64,000 nt of DNA, taken from Acidobacteria bacterium Ga0077534 (GTDB lineage Bacteria; Acidobacteriota; Blastocatellia; Pyrinomonadales; Pyrinomonadaceae). The number at the start of each line of letters is the position of its first letter. Position 1 is the stretch's first letter. The notes beneath the pieces are model-generated. The model was not told the DNA's origin. It saw nothing but the letters and a program-made list of their open reading frames with translations, and did not search any database. Location: positions 124,001 to 188,000 of the forward strand of contig LNEI01000018.1 in the NCBI GenBank assembly GCA_001464455.1, in the 5' to 3' direction. A program made the position numbers and the translations under genes. Positions 60,200 to 64,000 of this stretch are shown here, piece by piece.

Positions 60200-60266
60200 T
60201 GACTCGTCCGCGGGCCCGTAAAGACGAAATTAGAAAAAGTAAACAGGACAAAAAGGCGTTAAAAAC

Positions 60267-60989
60267 ATGAATTTCGAAACTAAAACCGCTGTAGTGGTGG
60301 GTGCGAGTAGAGGTATCGGGCGTGCAGTTGCTGAACGGTTCGCCCGAGCCGGTGCGAACGTTGTCGTCGTATCGCGAACACAGTCCGAGTTGCTGGAACT
60401 CGAATATCAACTAAACACCGAGGGATACACAAACGTTTTGGCTCTCGTGGCGGATGCCGAATCGGAAAGCGACATGCAGACTGTCGCAGCCGAGGCTCAA
60501 CAGCGATTTGGCTCGATCGACTACTTGATCCACAGTGCAGGTGCCGGTATCTTGAAACCGTTCAATGAACTAAACTTGGCCGATCTCGATCTACTTTTGG
60601 GCGCCAATCTTCGGACGGCTTTCAATGTATTTCAGGCGGTGTTGCCGGTAATGCAGGAGCAGAAAGCTGGGCGAGTCGTGGCGTTCCCTGGCATCCTGGG
60701 GAAGGCTCCGATGGCTCAGGCGAGTATCTATTGTGCAGCAAAATATGGACTTAGCGGGATGGTCAAGTGTCTCGCACAGGAGTATAAACGATATGGCGTG
60801 CGCTTTACTCTGATGCACCTGGGTGGAGTCGATTCTGATTTTTGGAATGACATTACAATGCGGGTCCAGCGCGATAAAATGCTTACTGTGGACGCCGCTG
60901 CCGATGCAGCGTTCTTCGCAGCGACCCAAGAGGGCGAAGGCGTCATGGCAGAAATAGTGCTGATGCCGGAAAACCACCAGCTTATTTGA
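60267..60989 (+). CDS. short-chain dehydrogenase/reductase
   Basis: A 240-residue classical SDR. The cofactor motif is GASRGIGRAVAERF near residue 13 and HSAGAGI near 90; YxxxK is present as YCAAK near 155. The catalytic serine that normally lies 13 residues before the tyrosine is Gly (PGILGKAP), so catalysis may be altered. It follows the flavin reductase gene after a 67-base gap and is 17 bases before the FAD oxidoreductase gene. Substrate unknown; the gene order suggests a role in a light- or redox-linked pathway. Confidence 0.85.
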   Translation: MNFETKTAVVVGASRGIGRAVAERFARAGANVVVVSRTQSELLELEYQLNTEGYTNVLALVADAESESDMQTVAAEAQQRFGSIDYLIHSAGAGILKPFNELNLADLDLLLGANLRTAFNVFQAVLPVMQEQKAGRVVAFPGILGKAPMAQASIYCAAKYGLSGMVKCLAQEYKRYGVRFTLMHLGGVDSDFWNDITMRVQRDKMLTVDAAADAAFFAATQEGEGVMAEIVLMPENHQLI

Positions 60990-61006
60990 TTCCTTGGGGA
61001 AATTAA

Positions 61007-62206
61007 ATGATAACGATCATTGGAGCAGGGATCGCAGGTTTGACCTGTGCGAAATACCTAAAAGACAAGGGTGTAGAGGCTTTGGTCCTCGAGGCTTCTG
61101 ATGCCGTCGGCGGACGAGTGCGAACGGATATTGTCGACGGATTCAAGCTAGACCGCGGCTTCCAGGTTCTTCTAACCTCATATCCCGAAGCTCAAAGGCT
61201 ATTGGATTACGATGCCTTGCACTTAAAACACATTCCATCGGGAGCCAGAGTTCGGATCGGCAGTGAGTTTTTCGTGATGCCGAATCCGCTCAAAAACCTT
61301 GTTTCCGCTCCGCAAGCTCTGCTTTCACCCGTCGGCGGCATAGTTGATAAATTCAAGGTCCTGCATCTGAATTGGGCAACTCAAAACGCCGCTGAGCCGA
61401 CGTCGAGATCGAACGAGACCACCCTTTCATTTTTGGAAGATTTCGGGTACTCGAAGACTATGATGGACCGTTTTTTCATCCCCTTCTTTCGCGGGGTTTT
61501 TCTCGAAGAGGAAATGCAAACCGACTCGGCCTTCTTCAAGTTCCTGTACTCGCAGTTCGCAAAGGGCGATGTTGTTATCCCCGAGGCCGGGATGCAAGCG
61601 ATCCCGGAACAGATAAAAGAACTGCTGTCTCCCGAGCAAGTTCGGCTGAGCACAAAAGTCAAACAGATCGACGGCACCACTATATATTTGGAAAACGGAG
61701 AGACTATCGCGGCTGACAAGATAGTATTGGCCACTGATGCAGCAGCATCGGCAAAGCTTCTCGGTGAAGATCCGAAGATCGAATTTAACGGTACAACCTG
61801 TTTCTATTTTGAAAGCGATGACCCGCTGGCCCTAGTCGGAGAACCGTTCTTGATCATCAATGCGAACAAGGACGAGCTGATCGACCATGTTTTCCCGGTG
61901 TCAGATGTTATCCCATCCTTTGCCCCAAAAGGGAAAACATTGATCTCGGTTAACATCGTTGGCAACAAAGCCGTGACAGAACAGGAGGTTCTGGCCGAAC
62001 TAGCTACCTGGTTTGGCACTGGTAAAACATGGACACACCTCAAAACCTATGAGATCCCCGATGCTCTGCCTCAGTTTCTGCCCGATTCGCCGGACACCAG
62101 TGCTCTGAAGATCAGTGACATTTTGTACCGTTGTGGCGATTACACGGCCTATCCATCGCTCAACGGCGCTATGCGATCAGGACGCTTGGTAGCAGATCTG
62201 ATCTAA
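61007..62206 (+). CDS. FAD-dependent amine oxidase/phytoene desaturase-like oxidoreductase
   Basis: A 399-residue flavoprotein with the N-terminal dinucleotide-binding motif IIGAGIAGLTCAKYL followed by VLEASDAVGGRVRTD, and the C-terminal FAD-contact segment RCGDYTAYPSLNGAMRSGRLVADLI. The middle region (about 130-300) is the substrate domain and has no family-specific motif I can name. It resembles the NAD(P)/FAD oxidoreductases found next to photolyase-like genes. It is the last gene of the four-gene cluster. Clean ATG with a GGGGA site. Confidence 0.85.
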   Translation: MITIIGAGIAGLTCAKYLKDKGVEALVLEASDAVGGRVRTDIVDGFKLDRGFQVLLTSYPEAQRLLDYDALHLKHIPSGARVRIGSEFFVMPNPLKNLVSAPQALLSPVGGIVDKFKVLHLNWATQNAAEPTSRSNETTLSFLEDFGYSKTMMDRFFIPFFRGVFLEEEMQTDSAFFKFLYSQFAKGDVVIPEAGMQAIPEQIKELLSPEQVRLSTKVKQIDGTTIYLENGETIAADKIVLATDAAASAKLLGEDPKIEFNGTTCFYFESDDPLALVGEPFLIINANKDELIDHVFPVSDVIPSFAPKGKTLISVNIVGNKAVTEQEVLAELATWFGTGKTWTHLKTYEIPDALPQFLPDSPDTSALKISDILYRCGDYTAYPSLNGAMRSGRLVADLI

Positions 62207-62506
62207 CAGGATCACTATCTTGGTGCAACCGCTATATCGGCCTCGACCTTCCTAAGGCGCTTAAGGCATCGATCGCGGTTCACCATCCTTTAGATTCCTG
62301 GCAGGCAATATCTGCAGTGTTTACAACAATCTGCGACATAAATATTCATTTACAACATTAGAAACTTTCTGTATCATCGGGAAAGGTTTTGCTTAAGGGT
62401 TTAGCAATTCTTGCAACTCGATAGATCTAAGATTCATCAATCTCGCACTTGCTGAGTGGGCTTCCCTGCTCGCGAGTCGTTTGATCGCACAGAAAATGGA
62501 GGCATT
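62207..62506. other. intergenic region with a promoter
   Basis: No gene is supported in these 300 bases; they hold the sigma70-type promoter at 62349-62377 and a 130-base leader for the next gene. Confidence 0.5.
62349..62377 (+). promoter_or_regulatory. sigma70-type promoter of the secreted-protein gene
   Basis: TTTACA (62349-62354) and TATCAT (62372-62377) with a 17-base spacer. Confidence 0.55.
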
Positions 62507-63238
62507 ATGTTTCGCACTTCCAGGCATTTGAGGCTTTTCGCATCGGTCCTTTTGATACTCGGTGTTTCGAACTTTGTGATGGCGGACACGCTCCGTCTGA
62601 AGGACGGCAGTATCATCAAGGGCAAGATCACGAGTTTCGGCAACGGTAAATTCACCGTAACGATGGGTGATGGGTCCCGAAAGAGGCAGATGACGTTCGG
62701 TGCAAATGAGATCGAGTCTATCGTTTTCGACGCAGCGACTCCTGCGGAGTCGGCTAACGCGTCATACAAGGCTCCGGTAACTCAGCCTCCTATCGTTCAA
62801 GCAAAGGTTATCAAAACCGATGACGACATCATCCGCCAAACCCCGAATCGTTCAACCGAATCGATGAAGCCCATTGAGTGGAAGGTGAAGGTTCTCGCCG
62901 ACAATACAGCAAATGGCTGGACAAACTCCGGCTGGGTCGTGAGAAAGGGCCAGCGGATCCGAATATCGGGTGACGGAAAAGTGAGTTTGGGAAGAGGAAA
63001 TTCATCGACCGCTTCAGGTTTGCCAGATCTTAAAGATGATCAGAAATTACTTAAGAACGTCGCCACGGGAGCTCTGATCGCGGTCATTGGCGATGACAAC
63101 AATGACTTTATCTACGTCGGTTCTGAGCGTGAGTTCGTCGCGAGCCGCGACGGAGCCTTGTTCCTCGGCATCAATGAGGGTTACCTCGAGGACAACTCAG
63201 GTTCGTTTAATGTCAAGATCGAGATCATCCCGGAATAA
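62507..63238 (+). CDS. secreted protein of unknown function
   Basis: From the ATG at 62507 (ATGGAGGC site) a 243-residue protein with a signal peptide (about residues 1-24, ending FVMA). The segment DTLRLKDGSIIKGKITSFGNGKFTVTMGDG is an Sm-like/DUF-type beta module found in many secreted proteins of Acidobacteriota and Planctomycetes. A second domain (about 135-243) has the NGWTNSGWVVRKGQRIRISGDGKVSLG pattern with DNNDFIYVGSEREF and GALFLGINEGYLEDNSGSF, which is the PA-IL/LecA-like galactose-binding fold. Lectin-type sugar binding is therefore possible. Confidence 0.68.
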   Translation: MFRTSRHLRLFASVLLILGVSNFVMADTLRLKDGSIIKGKITSFGNGKFTVTMGDGSRKRQMTFGANEIESIVFDAATPAESANASYKAPVTQPPIVQAKVIKTDDDIIRQTPNRSTESMKPIEWKVKVLADNTANGWTNSGWVVRKGQRIRISGDGKVSLGRGNSSTASGLPDLKDDQKLLKNVATGALIAVIGDDNNDFIYVGSEREFVASRDGALFLGINEGYLEDNSGSFNVKIEIIPE

Positions 63239-63263
63239 ACCGGTCCAGTAGTATCTTAACAAC

Positions 63264-63293
63264 AGCCCCGCGAAGACGTCGGGGCTTTTTTAT
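63264..63293. terminator. terminator between convergent genes
   Basis: AGCCCCG and CGGGGCT arms around a nine-base loop, followed by six T residues on the plus strand; it lies one base from the end of the minus-strand gene. Confidence 0.8.
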
Positions 63294-63294
63294 T

Positions 63295-64000
63295 TCACTC
63301 AAGGCCTGTAAAGTCGACATTTCCGAGATTGCCGTTCACCGTTAGCGACTGTGGGCTAAAACGGTAGCGCTTAGAACTTACGCCGAAGATGTAGTTGAAA
63401 CCGGTCGGAATGTTGGTAAAGGTATAGATGCCGAACGAGCTCGTCGTCGCCGTCCGGCGAATGCCTTGCGGGTCCGTGATCGCGACAATGGCGTTTCTGA
63501 GGCCCTGCCCGGTCGGCGTCGTAACGCGGCCGGAGACCGATGCTATCGGCGGCGGGGGTTCGGATTGGAGTTCGTAAGAACCGATATCCGCACCGTCGCC
63601 GTCTGCGGCATTTGCGGCTGTGAGGTCGACTATTCGAGGGAAGCCGCTGCCGCGTTGATCAGTTGCCGTAGCAAAACTCTTTCCCGCATCGATCGCGGCG
63701 CTTTCCGCGAGAAGTCGGTGGGTTTGGGTGATCCCGCCGTTATTCGCTAACGGGGCGAGGCCGGCCTCAGCGTTCAAGCGGTCGGAGGTTTGGCTCAAGA
63801 ATCCATTCCCCGAAGAGGTCGTGAGATTGAACCCCTGAGACGAGATCGTCGACGACGCACCGCTGGTGGCAAATGATTGCATTGCCGGTTCCGAATTACT
63901 TGCTAGCAGACTATTTCGCAGGATCACAGTGACCGCAGCACCGGAATTTGAACGGGCGACCGCGAGTATCGCTCCTACCTCGTTCGGCGTGGCAACGTTA
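63295..64000 (-). CDS. C-terminal part of a large surface protein with a carboxypeptidase-regulatory-like domain
   Basis: The frame is open to the window edge at 64000, so only the last 235 or so residues are seen. The visible part has a parallel beta-helix-like region with SxxISSQGFNL and LANNGGITQTHRLLAESAAIDAG, the choice-of-anchor ending of large extracellular proteins, and a C-terminal CarboxypepD_reg-like domain (VSGRVTTPTGQGLRNAIVAITD, quoted in part). A GTG at 63927 is not a real start, because coding potential continues upstream of it. Extracellular adhesin- or matrix-like proteins of this kind are common in this group. Confidence 0.75.
   Translation of the reverse strand, partial: NVATPNEVGAILAVARSNSGAAVTVILRNSLLASNSEPAMQSFATSGASSTISSQGFNLTTSSGNGFLSQTSDRLNAEAGLAPLANNGGITQTHRLLAESAAIDAGKSFATATDQRGSGFPRIVDLTAANAADGDGADIGSYELQSEPPPPIASVSGRVTTPTGQGLRNAIVAITDPQGIRRTATTSSFGIYTFTNIPTGFNYIFGVSSKRYRFSPQSLTVNGNLGNVDFTGLE

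Overview
The window looks like a chromosomal segment of a Gram-negative, moderately GC-rich environmental bacterium. A member of the Acidobacteriota (Blastocatellia or Pyrinomonadales type) is my best guess. The guess rests on the combination of a microcompartment locus with a class II aldolase, a DUF1800/DUF1501 pair, TonB-C proteins, tandem PilZ proteins and TPR-CHAT/ECF-sigma clusters. This is inference from gene content only; no rRNA is present.

Region 1 (1-3.6 kb, minus strand) is the end of a bacterial microcompartment operon: class II aldolase, one hexameric shell gene, three pentamer (EutN/CcmL) genes and an interleaved DoxX membrane protein. Region 2 (3.7-23 kb) is mostly housekeeping: ruvA, a CPBP-type membrane protein, ruvB, a secreted peroxiredoxin, gyrA, two tandem-PilZ genes coupled to an acyltransferase, a Ser/Thr kinase, a HhH-GPD DNA glycosylase, the DUF1800/DUF1501 pair and pgsA. 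It ends with tRNA-Thr(UGU).

Region 3 (23.07-50.77 kb) is a genomic island. A 46-bp direct copy of the 3' part of tRNA-Thr lies at 50723-50768, so the tRNA is the attachment site. Matching pairs of 8-bp direct repeats sit just inside both ends. The left half carries a type I restriction operon (hsdM-hsdS-hsdR) with a DUF4297 nuclease gene and a Rad50/SMC-like ATPase gene placed between hsdS and hsdR, a Lamassu-like pair. It is followed by a tyrosine recombinase, its zinc-ribbon partner, an excisionase-like HTH protein and a D5/P4-type primase-helicase. The right half holds a CHAP-domain protein, a dead IS30-family element, a degraded and an intact copy of a secreted protein, a TonB-C protein, a lipase-like protein, an ECF sigma factor with its membrane anti-sigma candidate, an OmpA-like coiled-coil protein and a caspase-FGE fusion. 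Four sites with an identical bipartite promoter pattern precede four of these genes and probably define the regulon of the island-borne sigma factor.

Region 4 (50.9-58.4 kb), just outside the island, is a second sigma-centred cluster: ECF sigma, soluble zinc-finger anti-sigma candidate and a TPR-CHAT protease on the minus strand; then, on the plus strand, a STAS-like protein, a secreted repeat protein and a subtilisin with a repeated QSWSVG linker. Region 5 (58.4-64 kb) holds a light/redox cluster (photolyase-type FAD domain, flavin reductase, SDR, FAD oxidoreductase), a secreted protein and the 3' end of a large surface protein running off the window.
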